Source: Myroides fluvii (GTDB lineage Bacteria > Bacteroidota > Bacteroidia > Flavobacteriales > Flavobacteriaceae). From it: 64,000 nucleotides of DNA. Positions 1 to 8,287 of this stretch are shown piece after piece. Under the pieces are notes generated by a model. That model made no database searches and had not been told where the DNA came from. It saw only the letters and a program-made list of their open reading frames with translations. The position numbers and the translations under genes are program-made. Numbering within the stretch: position 1 is the stretch's first letter; each line of letters opens with the position of its first letter. The stretch is taken from NCBI RefSeq assembly GCF_009792295.1, contig NZ_CP039934.1, positions 3,182,501-3,246,500 on the forward strand, in the 5' to 3' direction.

Positions 1-642
1 GGACGCGTGTTCATCGAGGTATTTGATGATGAATCAAAACTAATTAAAGATGCAACGTTCCTAGGTCAAGGAACAATCTATCCTGATGTAATTGAATCCA
101 TCTCGGTTAAAGGACCTTCTGCAACTATCAAATCACACCATAATGTTGGGGGATTACCTGATTTTATGAAATTGAAAATAGTAGAACCATTGCGTATGCT
201 ATTCAAAGATGAGGTGCGTAGAGTAGGAGCTTCTTTGGGAATTGACCCTGAATTATTAGGTCGTCATCCTTTCCCAGGTCCAGGATTAGCAATTCGTATC
301 TTAGGTGATATCACACCAGAAAAAGTAAGCTTACTTCAAGAAGTAGATGCTATTTTTATCAACGGATTAAGAGAACATGGATTGTACAATTCAGTTTGGC
401 AAGCAGGAGCTATTTTGTTACCTGTAAATTCAGTAGGTGTAATGGGAGACGAAAGAACATACGAAAAAGTAGTAGCCTTACGCGCAGTAGCATCAACAGA
501 TGGTATGACCGCAGATTGGGTACACTTACCTTATGAGTTCTTAATGGAAATCTCCAATCAGATTATCAATAAGGTTAAAGGGGTAAATAGAGTGGTATAC
601 GATATCAGTTCTAAACCACCTGCAACAATTGAATGGGAATAA
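1..642 (+). CDS. guaA: GMP synthase (glutamine-hydrolysing), C-terminal part
   Basis: This is the 3' part of guaA; the reading frame is open at base 1, so the gene begins upstream of the window. GuaA converts XMP, ATP and glutamine to GMP in the cytoplasm. Visible here are the end of the ATP-pyrophosphatase domain ([24 protein letters not shown]) and the whole dimerisation domain ([13 protein letters not shown]). The protein ends in the family's typical [11 protein letters not shown]. Only about 213 residues are present, so the glutaminase domain is missing because of the window edge, not a truncation in the genome. An internal GTG at base 7 should not be taken as the start. Confidence 0.96.
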   Translation, partial: GRVFIEVFDDESKLIKDATFLGQGTIYPDVIESISVKGPSATIKSHHNVGGLPDFMKLKIVEPLRMLFKDEVRRVGASLGIDPELLGRHPFPGPGLAIRILGDITPEKVSLLQEVDAIFINGLREHGLYNSVWQAGAILLPVNSVGVMGDERTYEKVVALRAVASTDGMTADWVHLPYEFLMEISNQIINKVKGVNRVVYDISSKPPATIEWE

Positions 643-656
643 AAATTAGAAAAATA

Positions 657-690
657 AATAAGTCGCTGTATATTTGTATAGCGACTTATT
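657..690. promoter_or_regulatory. Inverted repeat enclosing a -7 box TATATTTG
   Basis: Two perfect 10-bp arms (657-666 and 681-690) flank a 14-base loop, and the loop contains TATATTTG at 669-676, a match to the Bacteroidota -7 consensus TAnnTTTG. The hairpin lies just after guaA and 22 bases before the next start codon. It could end guaA transcription, but no clear T-run follows. It could also be an operator around the promoter of the LysM gene. Confidence 0.5.
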
Positions 691-711
691 CGCTTTTATA
701 AAACTACCAAG

Positions 712-2748
712 ATGAAAAAGAAAATCGTTATAGCTTTAACAGCCTTTATTTTTACCAGTGGATTAGCCTTCGCTCAAGAGTCAAATTACACCACGTATCG
801 CGTGAGTAAAGGGGAGACAATTAGTAAAATAGCTCGAGAACACAAAATTTCTGTTAGCGAGGTTTTGCGATTGAATCCAGAGGCTAAAACGGGAATTAAA
901 GAAGGCGATGTCATTCAAGTTCCCGCTAGTAAAACACAAGCAAAAACAGCTGTAACGAATATTTCTACAACGACTCAAACGGCAAAGTCAACAGATGTAA
1001 AACGAAAAACACACGTGGTACAATCCAAGGAAACAGTCTTTGGGATCAGTCGCCAATACAACGTGAGTGTACAAGATTTATATCAATGGAATCCAGAGTT
1101 GGAACGCAGTGGTTTAAAGGCAAATACGACTCTTTTTATCTCACCTTCTTCCACTACTGCTGTTACAGATCAAGCAGCTACAGTTAAGGTAATGCTAGCG
1201 GCTACAAAAGCAGACACACCTGTAGATAAAGCTAAAATAGGATATAAGGAAATCGAAATAGAACCCAAGCAAACACTCTATAGTTTGGCGGTAGAATACC
1301 AAACGAGTGTGCAAAAGATTATGGAGTTGAATCCAGAATTGAGCGAAGGATTGAAGAGTGGACAAAAGATAAAAGTACCTACTTCAGGAAAGACAGTTGT
1401 TTCAACTACTGCTGCCGCTGAAGTAAAACCAACAACTTCGGTGACCACACCGACTACATCCAAAGAAACGGAACAATATCGCACGATTACTATCGAACCC
1501 AAGCAAACGCTATTTAGCTTGGCTAAAGAAAACAATATTTCTATTGAGGAATTGGTAGAACTCAATCCTGAATTGAGAAAAGGTTTGCAGGTTGGTATGG
1601 AAGTGAAAATACCAAATTCAGGAGAGAACAAAGCGAGTAGTTCGACTCCACAACCCAAGTGGAATTTGGAATCTTCGGGTTCTTTTGTGGATTTAACACA
1701 AAGTCTGGATCGCTATACGTCCAAGGAATTAGTGTTGTTGTTGCCCTTTAATGCGTCTCGTGTGGGAGATAATGCCAACGAACGCATGAAAACCGATGGA
1801 TTCTTAAATATGACGATGGATTTCTATTTAGGAGCTAAATTAGCCATTGATAAGGCTGTGGGTATGGGTCTACCCCTAACAGTTAAAGTTTTTGACTCTA
1901 ATGAGACAAAAAGCAGTTCAGATGTTAAGCGCATCTTAGCAAGTGAAAATTTAAATAAAACAGAAGTAATTATTGGGCCTTTCTTTCAAAGTAATGTCGA
2001 TGATGCAGTAAAAGCTTTGCCTAATAGTGATATCGTATTGGTTTCTCCTTTGTCTAATGAAAAGGCTAACCCCTCGTCTCAATTAGTGCAAACAATGCCC
2101 TATGGCGATGTACTCAAACAGACCTTGTTGGAGTATCTTATTCAAAAGGACAGTAAAATTACCGTGATTGTAGATGAGAAAAAAGCATCGACAAAGCGCT
2201 TTATGCAACGTCATTATCCCAACATAAAAGTAATCGATACCAAAGAAATAAAAGAGGTCGATAAAACATTGGTTGCAGGAAAGAACAATGCATTTATCCT
2301 AGATTCCAATAGTATCGAATCTGCACTTTTGTTAACAGATAAATTAAAGGGAAAAACAACGAGCTTTGATATTCAAGTTGCTTCTTTCGACAAAAGTGAA
2401 GTCTTTGATTATGGAGAAATTAAGATTGAAACCTTAGTAGCCTTACACTATACTTTTCCTTCCGTAACAAGAGATAGTGAGTCAAGCCTAGATACAGCCT
2501 TTGCGAGAGAATATAAAGCGTTAAATAACGCGATGCCTAATCGCTTCGCTATTCGCGGATATGACGTTACTTTAGACGTTATTTTGCGCATGTTTCAGAA
2601 AGAAGGCTTTACAGGAGCTTTGGGAATGAAATCGACAGAAATAGAGAATAAATTTGTGTACAGTAAAAATCCAGAGGGAACTGTGCGAAACAGAGGAGTG
2701 TATATCCTGCAATATAATGATGATTTAACCGTAAAAGTAGTAGAATAA
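712..2748 (+). CDS. LysM-repeat protein with C-terminal periplasmic-binding-like domain
   Basis: A 678-residue exported protein. A signal peptide covers about residues 1-21, with cleavage after AFA. Four LysM modules follow, starting near residues 28, 99, 177 and 255, each with the pattern ETISKIA...LNPEL...G..I.VP and separated by Thr/Ser-rich linkers. From about residue 338 to the end the protein resembles a Leu/Ile/Val-binding type I periplasmic binding fold (LVLLLPFNASR, VIIGPFFQSNVDDAV). LysM modules bind peptidoglycan, so it probably sits in the periplasm on the cell wall. Its ligand is unknown. It follows guaA and its stop overlaps the osmC start by one base, which suggests cotranscription. 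Confidence 0.85.
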   Translation: MKKKIVIALTAFIFTSGLAFAQESNYTTYRVSKGETISKIAREHKISVSEVLRLNPEAKTGIKEGDVIQVPASKTQAKTAVTNISTTTQTAKSTDVKRKTHVVQSKETVFGISRQYNVSVQDLYQWNPELERSGLKANTTLFISPSSTTAVTDQAATVKVMLAATKADTPVDKAKIGYKEIEIEPKQTLYSLAVEYQTSVQKIMELNPELSEGLKSGQKIKVPTSGKTVVSTTAAAEVKPTTSVTTPTTSKETEQYRTITIEPKQTLFSLAKENNISIEELVELNPELRKGLQVGMEVKIPNSGENKASSSTPQPKWNLESSGSFVDLTQSLDRYTSKELVLLLPFNASRVGDNANERMKTDGFLNMTMDFYLGAKLAIDKAVGMGLPLTVKVFDSNETKSSSDVKRILASENLNKTEVIIGPFFQSNVDDAVKALPNSDIVLVSPLSNEKANPSSQLVQTMPYGDVLKQTLLEYLIQKDSKITVIVDEKKASTKRFMQRHYPNIKVIDTKEIKEVDKTLVAGKNNAFILDSNSIESALLLTDKLKGKTTSFDIQVASFDKSEVFDYGEIKIETLVALHYTFPSVTRDSESSLDTAFAREYKALNNAMPNRFAIRGYDVTLDVILRMFQKEGFTGALGMKSTEIENKFVYSKNPEGTVRNRGVYILQYNDDLTVKVVE

Positions 2749-3155
2749 TGTTGTCAAAAATAACGTATTTAGGAGATTTGAGAACCGAATCAACTCACCT
2801 GCAATCTGGAGAAAAAATTATTACAGACGCACCAGTGGATAACCACGGAAAAGGACAAGCTTTTTCCCCAACCGATATGGTAACCAATGCTGCAGGATCT
2901 TGTGCCATGACGATTATGGGAATTAAAGCCAATGAATTGGGGGTTGATATGGTCGGTTCTACGATTGACGTTTTTAAAGAAATGCAAGGGGAACCAAGGC
3001 GAATTAAAAAAGTAACTTTACACATTAAGATGTTGAGTACTGCTAATGAAAAGGAGCGTGTAATCTTAGAACGCGTAGCCATGCATTGCCCCGTTTTATT
3101 GAGTTTGCATCCCGAAATAGAAAAGGAAATAACGTTTAACTGGACGCAGAAATAA
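2748..3155 (+). CDS. OsmC/Ohr family peroxiredoxin-like protein
   Basis: A 135-residue OsmC family protein. The two conserved cysteines of this thiol-peroxidase fold are visible, in GSCAMTIMGI and in MHCPVLLSLHPEIE. Family members reduce organic hydroperoxides in the cytoplasm; which Ohr/OsmC subgroup this belongs to cannot be settled here. The ATG overlaps the stop of the LysM gene (TAATG), so translation is probably coupled. The next small gene follows or slightly overlaps its end. Confidence 0.88.
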   Translation: MLSKITYLGDLRTESTHLQSGEKIITDAPVDNHGKGQAFSPTDMVTNAAGSCAMTIMGIKANELGVDMVGSTIDVFKEMQGEPRRIKKVTLHIKMLSTANEKERVILERVAMHCPVLLSLHPEIEKEITFNWTQK

Positions 3156-3184
3156 TACTAGACAATCAAAGAGAACTGGTTGAA

Positions 3185-3376
3185 TTGGCTAAAGCCAAAA
3201 TGCCTTTTGGCAAATACGAAGGCAAATACCTGATTGATTTGCCAGAATACTATGTCGTTTGGTACCACAATAAGGGTTTTCCAAAAGGGAAATTAGGCCA
3301 ACAACTCGCTTTGGTATACGAATTAAAATTAAACGGCTTAGAGCCATTAATTCGAAATATTCGAAATAACTTTTAG
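3185..3376 (+). CDS. DUF3820 family small protein, unusual start
   Basis: A small protein with the DUF3820 core KMPFGKYEGKYLIDLPEYYVVWYHNKGFPKGKLG. Its function is unknown. The start is unclear. The first ATG (3200) would cut off the head of the conserved core, the given start is a TTG at 3185, and the frame stays open upstream to 3140. The upstream codons read LDNQRELVELAKAKMPFGKY, which I recall as homologous sequence in relatives. Translation may therefore begin at CTG 3140, or at ATA 3152 or 3155, overlapping the end of osmC. It is probably the last gene of the LysM-osmC operon, as a terminator follows directly. Confidence 0.7.
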   Translation: MAKAKMPFGKYEGKYLIDLPEYYVVWYHNKGFPKGKLGQQLALVYELKLNGLEPLIRNIRNNF

Positions 3377-3382
3377 AGATAC

Positions 3383-3407
3383 AACCGACTTAATCGTCGG
3401 TTTTTTT
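3383..3407 (+). terminator. Rho-independent terminator
   Basis: 7-bp arms AACCGAC/GTCGGTT with a 6-base loop and a run of seven T. It closes the LysM-osmC-DUF3820 operon. From here to 3662 the AT-rich gap shows no gene. Confidence 0.8.
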
Positions 3408-3662
3408 GTTTTGTATCTATACTAAAGGCTTTGTAAATACCCGGGAATAGGGCAGAAATGTTAATTCTTTCCTTAAATAAAAAATTAGGCTAAATAAAAA
3501 AAGGCGAAGGTATTTTGCTTAATTTTTTTGAATTGCTATTTTAAGCCTTTATTTTTAGCAATTGAATAGTAAAAACCTTTGTTTTTTGTGTAGTAGATAA
3601 ATGGGAAAATTGATTTTCTTTCCTTCCCTGTAGTAGGAAACGCAAAACTTGATAAATAGTCG

Positions 3663-3670
3663 TAAATTTG
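3663..3670 (+). promoter_or_regulatory. -7 promoter box TAAATTTG of the NADH dehydrogenase gene
   Basis: A perfect TAnnTTTG box 20 bases before the ATG at 3691. It lies inside the longer open frame that begins with a TTG at 3649, so that upstream start cannot be the real one. No well-spaced TTTG -33 element is seen. Confidence 0.6.
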
Positions 3671-3690
3671 TAGGACAAAACAGCCTAGTT

Positions 3691-4995
3691 ATGATGAATA
3701 TTCCTACATCTAATCGTCCTCGAGTTGTAATTATTGGAGGAGGATTTGGTGGATTAGCATTAGCTAAGAAATTGAAAAACAAAAATTTTCAAGTTGTACT
3801 ATTAGATAAGCATAATTATCATACGTTTCAACCTTTACTTTACCAAGTCGCAACTGGCGGTTTGGAATCGGGATCTATTGCATTTCCGATTCGAAAGGTG
3901 GTTCAAAACTATGAGGGAATTTTCTTTCGCGTGGCTCAAGTGCAACGCATTGATACAGAAAATAAAAAAGTAATCGCCGATATCGGCACCATCTTTTTTG
4001 ATTACTTAGTGATCGCTACGGGGTCTAAAACAAACTTTTTCGGTAATACCGCTATTCAGCAAAACAGTATGGCGATGAAAACGATTCCACAATCGTTAAA
4101 CATCCGAAGCTTGGTATTGGAAAATTTTGAAGAAGCGTTGTTGACCAATGACGAAAAAGAGAAACGCGCCTTAATGAACTTCGTTATTGTAGGAGCAGGA
4201 CCGACAGGAGTAGAGTTGGCTGGTGCTTTGGCAGAAATGAAGAAACACGTGTTGCCAAAAGATTATCCCGATCTGGATATCAGACAAATGGAAATCAACG
4301 TCATTCAAGGAGGTGCTAAGGTTTTGGATGCGATGTCAGATAAAGCATCCCGTAAAGCCCAAGAGTTCTTAGAGAAATTAGGAGTGAATGTATGGGTGAA
4401 TGAAATTGTAACTGATTTTGATGGCAAGACGGTACAAACAAAATCAGGAAGAGAATTTAAAGCAGAAACGGTTATTTGGACAGCAGGTGTAATGGGAGCC
4501 GTGATTGATGGATTTGAAGCGGCTGTGATTCAAAGAGGAAACCGATTAAAAGTCAACGAATACAATCAAGTAGAAGGATTTGATTCCATTTTTGCTATTG
4601 GAGACGTAGCGGCTATGGTAACGGAACATTTGCCCATGGGACACCCGATGATGGCACAACCCGCTATTCAACAAGGACAATTACTAGCGAATAACTTAAT
4701 TCAATTAAGAGACGGAAAACCGCTGAAAAAGTTTGTCTACAACGACAAAGGGTCTATGGCAACCATCGGAAGAAATAAAGCCGTAGTCGATTTGCCTAGA
4801 TTTCAATTTAGTGGATTCTTCGCTTGGTTCGTTTGGATGTTTGTGCATTTAATGTCTCTAATCGGATTTAGAAATAAATTCTTGGTGTTCTGGAATTGGC
4901 TATACAACTACTTAATGTTTGATCGTCAAGCGCGTTTAATCGTTCGACCATATAAGAAGAAAAACGAAGAAAGTTTTACGAAGAATAATGAATAA
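3691..4995 (+). CDS. ndh: Type II NADH dehydrogenase (NDH-2-like FAD oxidoreductase)
   Basis: A 434-residue flavoprotein that oxidises NADH and passes electrons to the quinone pool without pumping protons, at the inner face of the membrane. The N-terminal FAD fold shows VVIIGGGFGGLALAKK (residues 12-27). A second Rossmann motif for NADH, FVIVGAGPTGVELAGAL, begins near 163. FAIGDVAAM is the usual FAD-binding end motif. A hydrophobic, Trp/Phe-rich C-terminal stretch (about 373-411) probably attaches it to the membrane. The start was moved to ATG 3691 because a promoter box lies upstream within the longer frame; ATG 3694 is equally possible. It is a single-gene unit with its own promoter and terminator. 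Confidence 0.88.
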   Translation: MMNIPTSNRPRVVIIGGGFGGLALAKKLKNKNFQVVLLDKHNYHTFQPLLYQVATGGLESGSIAFPIRKVVQNYEGIFFRVAQVQRIDTENKKVIADIGTIFFDYLVIATGSKTNFFGNTAIQQNSMAMKTIPQSLNIRSLVLENFEEALLTNDEKEKRALMNFVIVGAGPTGVELAGALAEMKKHVLPKDYPDLDIRQMEINVIQGGAKVLDAMSDKASRKAQEFLEKLGVNVWVNEIVTDFDGKTVQTKSGREFKAETVIWTAGVMGAVIDGFEAAVIQRGNRLKVNEYNQVEGFDSIFAIGDVAAMVTEHLPMGHPMMAQPAIQQGQLLANNLIQLRDGKPLKKFVYNDKGSMATIGRNKAVVDLPRFQFSGFFAWFVWMFVHLMSLIGFRNKFLVFWNWLYNYLMFDRQARLIVRPYKKKNEESFTKNNE

Positions 4996-4997
4996 AT

Positions 4998-6092
4998 TTA
5001 GAAAGAGCCTGTAAACACAGGCTCTTTTTTATTGTAGTGAATCAATAAATCAATAAACTTATTGTAGGAGCGAATGCCCTCTTTTTGGTTGTTGATCTTG
5101 AGGAAGTTACTGTAAATGAACTTGAATATTGAATTCGTTACCGTTTTATAGGAGTGCCAAAATAAGGTGTTTTCGATTAAATTGGTGTGTACTCCTGGGT
5201 GAATCTCTTCAAGTAAAACTTTAAAGTCACTTTCGGTTTCTTCCGATTCCAACGCTTTTAAACAGTAGCGCAGGGCAAAGATATTGGCAGAATATTGATA
5301 GCGAATGTCTTCTTGTTTTTTAGCAGCTAAAAAACCGATAAAGTTGGCTTCGCTTTCTTTGGCATAACCGACTTGATGTGCAATTTCATGGGAGGAGGTA
5401 ACAATCAATGTAGAGGTTGGAATTTTGGTATTGACTTGTGCTTCTAAGGTAAAAGGATTGACATAACCTGAAAATCCCATGTAGGTTAAAGGCAAACTAT
5501 ACAAAGAACCTTTAGCCTTTTGACTGCCGTATGTAAACCATTGGGTAGATTCGCTTAAGGTATGCATGCCCAATTGAGCGTCTTGTCGAATTTGGTCTTT
5601 GTTAGACGGAAGTACAACAGCCTGTAAAGAATCTTGGGTTATAGCCAGCTGTAAGGCATTGGTTTGTTGAATCATAATTTGAGTCAACTCCAAAAGCTCT
5701 TGTTTGGTATAACCTTGTTGTAAATCAAGCTGTGTGGCTAAGGGAATTCGATAGTTATTGAATCCCCAGAAGAGGTTAAAAGCAACATAAAAAACAACAC
5801 ATCCTTTGAGGAGTAAACCCACATAAGCACGTATTCGCTTCTTGGTCTCGCGGTTCTTTTTCCAAAGATGGCGAATTTTCCACAAGAGAAATAATCCAAC
5901 TAAAAAGTAAAGTACATCGCCAAGAGAGAAGGGAAATAGGTTAGTACACGCGGTAATCAGACGCAAGTAAACCGCATAAAACCCATGGGTATAAAAGCGT
6001 TCAACCCATTCGGCATTTGAGGTTAGTATATTTTTAAGTATCAGAAACACAGCGAATCCGATGAGATAGTATCTTGTTTTTATTGGGCGCAT
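4998..6092 (-). CDS. DUF3810 family membrane protein with HExxH motif
   Basis: A 364-residue protein of the DUF3810 family, recognised by its layout. Hydrophobic segments lie in the first 110 residues (YYLIGFAVFLILKN, LFPFSLGDVLYFLVGLFLLW, KGCVVFYVAFNLFWGFN). A soluble domain follows, with SHEIAHQVGYAKESEANFIGF near residue 235. HEIAH is a zinc metallopeptidase signature and the downstream Glu could be the third ligand, so a peptidase is plausible but the substrate is unknown. It is convergent with ndh, and its final codons overlap the ndh terminator. The upstream region is shared with the divergent ferredoxin gene. Confidence 0.75.
   Translation of the reverse strand: MRPIKTRYYLIGFAVFLILKNILTSNAEWVERFYTHGFYAVYLRLITACTNLFPFSLGDVLYFLVGLFLLWKIRHLWKKNRETKKRIRAYVGLLLKGCVVFYVAFNLFWGFNNYRIPLATQLDLQQGYTKQELLELTQIMIQQTNALQLAITQDSLQAVVLPSNKDQIRQDAQLGMHTLSESTQWFTYGSQKAKGSLYSLPLTYMGFSGYVNPFTLEAQVNTKIPTSTLIVTSSHEIAHQVGYAKESEANFIGFLAAKKQEDIRYQYSANIFALRYCLKALESEETESDFKVLLEEIHPGVHTNLIENTLFWHSYKTVTNSIFKFIYSNFLKINNQKEGIRSYNKFIDLLIHYNKKEPVFTGSF
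5002..5032. terminator. Terminator between convergent genes, inside the DUF3810 3' end
   Basis: Perfect 11-bp arms AAAGAGCCTGT/ACAGGCTCTTT, a 4-base loop and a T-run serve ndh. The minus-strand DUF3810 gene reads through the hairpin and stops at 4998, so the last dozen codons of that gene encode the terminator. Confidence 0.85.
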
Positions 6093-6131
6093 TTTAACTA
6101 AAAATTTATTTAGAATAGATAAATATAACCA

Positions 6132-6139
6132 TATATTTG
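6132..6139 (+). promoter_or_regulatory. -7 promoter box TATATTTG of the ferredoxin gene
   Basis: A perfect TAnnTTTG box, 18 bases before ATG 6158. A longer frame begins with a TTG at 6137 inside this box, which rules that start out. Confidence 0.65.
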
Positions 6140-6157
6140 CAGCAAACTTTGATCCAA

Positions 6158-6436
6158 ATGAGTAAAGTTAAGAAAGGTGAGCGAACAATCTTCGTTTGCG
6201 ATGGAAAAAAATGTTGCCGATACAATGAAGAAGCCAAAGCATGCTTTGAAGATTTACTTGAAGAAAGTGGTCTCGGAGCCGATTATGCGTTGTGTAAAAT
6301 GAAGTGTCAAGGCATGTGTAAAAAGGCTCCCGTAGTCTACCTTTCAGAACACGATACTTATAAAAAAGAAGTAACGAAGAAAAAGGCAAAGAAAATCTTT
6401 GAGAAATACGTTACGGCTGCTGTTTTATCTTCGTAA
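6158..6436 (+). CDS. Thioredoxin-like 2Fe-2S ferredoxin
   Basis: A 92-residue protein resembling the thioredoxin-fold (2Fe-2S) ferredoxins and the NuoE C-terminal domain. Cysteines at 14, 19, 46 and 50 fit the CxxxxC...CxxxC cluster-binding pattern (VCDGKKC and CKMKC); C20, C29 and C54 are extra. The Lys-rich ends suggest a small soluble electron carrier. The partner is unknown. ATG 6158 was chosen because the promoter box at 6132-6139 overlaps the earlier TTG. The upstream gene is divergent, so this is probably a single-gene unit. Confidence 0.75.
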   Translation: MSKVKKGERTIFVCDGKKCCRYNEEAKACFEDLLEESGLGADYALCKMKCQGMCKKAPVVYLSEHDTYKKEVTKKKAKKIFEKYVTAAVLSS

Positions 6437-6649
6437 TTTAGTCTTTAGTTCAGACAAAAATGATTAGAATAACTAGTGGTAAGAGGACATAAAAGCATGC
6501 CATACTTCTTGTTCAGTCTGTATTAAATTCTTAGTTTATAGCCTTATTTTTACAAAAATCACATAAACTCCTGCTTATTTTTAGTAGATTGTAACTGGTA
6601 TTTCACTAGCGTCTCCGTAGTTTAGTATATAATTTTAAAATAGGGTATT

Positions 6650-7417
6650 ATGCCTTGGAATCCAGTAGTATATAACAAGTTTAAGCAGGTTCGTTTTTTG
6701 CCGTTTTTCGACTTAAGTGCCATGATTCAGGAAACACCAATCATGAAATCAGTTGATTTGGGATGTGGTACAGGAGAACAAACCGCATTGTTAGTTGAAA
6801 AATTCAAACAAGCCACTTTTATAGGAATTGATTCTTCTGTAGAAATGCTTGAACAAGCAGCACTTTTAAAATCCGATCGGTTAGAATTTCAATGTCAAAC
6901 CATAGAAAACTTTGTAGAAACGAATGAATCGTGGGATGTTATTTTTAGCAATGCCGCACTGCAATGGTCTGATAATCATCAAGATTTATTTCCAAAGCTT
7001 ATTGCTAAATTAAATTCAGGAGGACAGTTTGTTGTTCAGATGCCCTATCAACCAGAAAATATACTAAACAAATTACTTTACACCCTTGCGGAATCAGAGC
7101 CTTATCGAACCCAGCTAAAAGGATGGAATAGACCTTCTTCTGTATTGGCATTAGATGATTATGCCCAAATTATGTTTGATGGTGGGTTAAGTCAGTTGAG
7201 TATTTCTCAACGTATTTATCCAATAATAGCTCAAGATCATCATACCTTATATGAATTTATTGCTGGCTCTGCTTTAATACCTTATTTAGAAAGGTTAGAA
7301 GAGGACAAAAAAGCTTTGTTTATTGCAGCTTTTAAAGCAGAAATAGCGAATTCTTTTAAAAAGCTACCTGCTTTATATGCTTTTAAAAGGATATTGCTTT
7401 ATGGTAAAAAAGAGTAA
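6650..7417 (+). CDS. Class I SAM-dependent methyltransferase, Tam-like
   Basis: 255 residues. The N-terminal MPWNPVVYNKFKQVRFLPFFDL resembles the WNPxxYxxF...R..P..DL opening of trans-aconitate 2-methyltransferase (Tam). Motif I for S-adenosylmethionine is VDLGCGTGEQTALL, followed by IGIDSSVEMLEQA and, at motif IV, FSNAALQW. In E. coli Tam methylates trans-aconitate; whether this protein shares that substrate cannot be told from the sequence. No clear promoter box is seen in the 213-base gap before it (6437-6649). It stands alone at the edge of the accessory stretch. Confidence 0.75.
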   Translation: MPWNPVVYNKFKQVRFLPFFDLSAMIQETPIMKSVDLGCGTGEQTALLVEKFKQATFIGIDSSVEMLEQAALLKSDRLEFQCQTIENFVETNESWDVIFSNAALQWSDNHQDLFPKLIAKLNSGGQFVVQMPYQPENILNKLLYTLAESEPYRTQLKGWNRPSSVLALDDYAQIMFDGGLSQLSISQRIYPIIAQDHHTLYEFIAGSALIPYLERLEEDKKALFIAAFKAEIANSFKKLPALYAFKRILLYGKKE

Positions 7418-7450
7418 GATATTTTTTAAATTGCAATTGTAAAATTACTG

Positions 7451-7530
7451 ATGCCAACAAAAAATAATAAGATCGATGTTGGGAAGATCATTGAGGAAAC
7501 AAATTATTATCCATTCGGTATGGTAACACA
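7451..7530 (+). pseudogene. Remnant of an Rhs repeat-associated core
   Basis: In frame, the stretch reads KIDVGKIIEETNYYPFGM, which matches the ..EETNYYPFGL.. hallmark of the Rhs repeat-associated core domain. About 27 codons are recognisable. Nothing Rhs-like follows, because the sequence turns into a REP-like hairpin, and no Rhs body or toxin is present upstream. It is therefore a decayed fragment. Confidence 0.55.
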
Positions 7531-7547
7531 TTTAATTCTACCCAGTA

Positions 7548-7676
7548 TGTCATTTCGACGAAGGAGAAATCGCATTTGTTACTCAACATCCGTCAATCAC
7601 GCTCGTCTTTCAAAGCCTTGTAGGATGCGACCCTTCGTAACCTCAGGGTGACATGACGAGCGTGGGTCGTGGATGT
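7548..7676. repeat. REP-like palindromic element, copy A
   Basis: It begins with a 23-bp core (7548-7570) containing GACGAAGGAGAAAT. The element continues into an imperfect inverted repeat with arms 7586-7607 and 7655-7676, including 10 perfectly paired bases (CACGCTCGTC/GACGAGCGTG). The same core, inverted and 21/23 identical, occurs at 38726-38748 beside another stem-loop. It resembles a REP or MITE-type intergenic repeat. Confidence 0.6.
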
Positions 7677-7923
7677 AAAGCATGTGTTTTTATGCAGTTG
7701 TGTTTGGTTCTTTTTTAGCCTTTAAAAAAAAGTATAGATGGTTTAGATTCCCTAATAACTTTTGTTCGCAACAGCTAAAGCATGGAGATAATCTGTGTCC
7801 GTGCCTTCGGGTAGTGCCCTACTACTTTTGGGATAAAATGACATAAAATATCCTGTTTTGTTTAGTAAATAAAATATAAAATACTGAAAAATAATATGTT
7901 AGTAAAGGTGAGTTAAAGGTTCC

Positions 7924-7981
7924 TTTTGTGTTTGTTCGGTGTTTGCTTGGTTTTACGCCCTTTTACCGAACAAATACAAAA
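7924..7981. repeat. Intergenic inverted repeat, 17-bp arms
   Basis: Arms 7924-7940 and 7965-7981 pair over 17 bp with one mismatch (core TTTGTTCGGT/ACCGAACAAA) around a 24-base loop. The rest of the 7677-8287 gap shows no gene; it holds a short hairpin near 7810 and, at 8189-8215, a partial match to the right end of the dispersed repeat described below. The origin is unknown: it could be an operator or the trace of a mobile element. Confidence 0.45.
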
Positions 7982-8287
7982 TGAAGACTGAATACATTGC
8001 TTAAAAAATCACCAAATTCAAAGGGTTGACAAGCTTTTTTGTATATTGTTGATGCAACTTAGTGTTTTTTTGTCTAAGGATATAGGTCATTTGGAAAACG
8101 AGTGACAAAAAAGTACATCCTCTCAAAGAAAGAGCGATGGAAGATGAGATGTAAATTGTTGTATATTTTGAGGGGCAAGCTATAGGAAAGCAACTAGCAA
8201 AAAAACATAAAAGCATTTTCCTACAAAGATTATGTTTCCCAATCAAAAATTTAAATCGTAGTTTTATCCCAATAAAATCCCAACCCA

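Noticed and set aside
1278..1658. A 126-codon minus-strand frame inside the LysM gene
   Set aside because: It is the shadow of the LysM repeats; the plus-strand product has a clear signal peptide and domains.
6600..6630. GTCTCCGTAGTTTAGT, which looked like the start of a tRNA
   Set aside because: No acceptor pairing, T-loop or anticodon stem follows; no tRNA could be recognised anywhere in the window.
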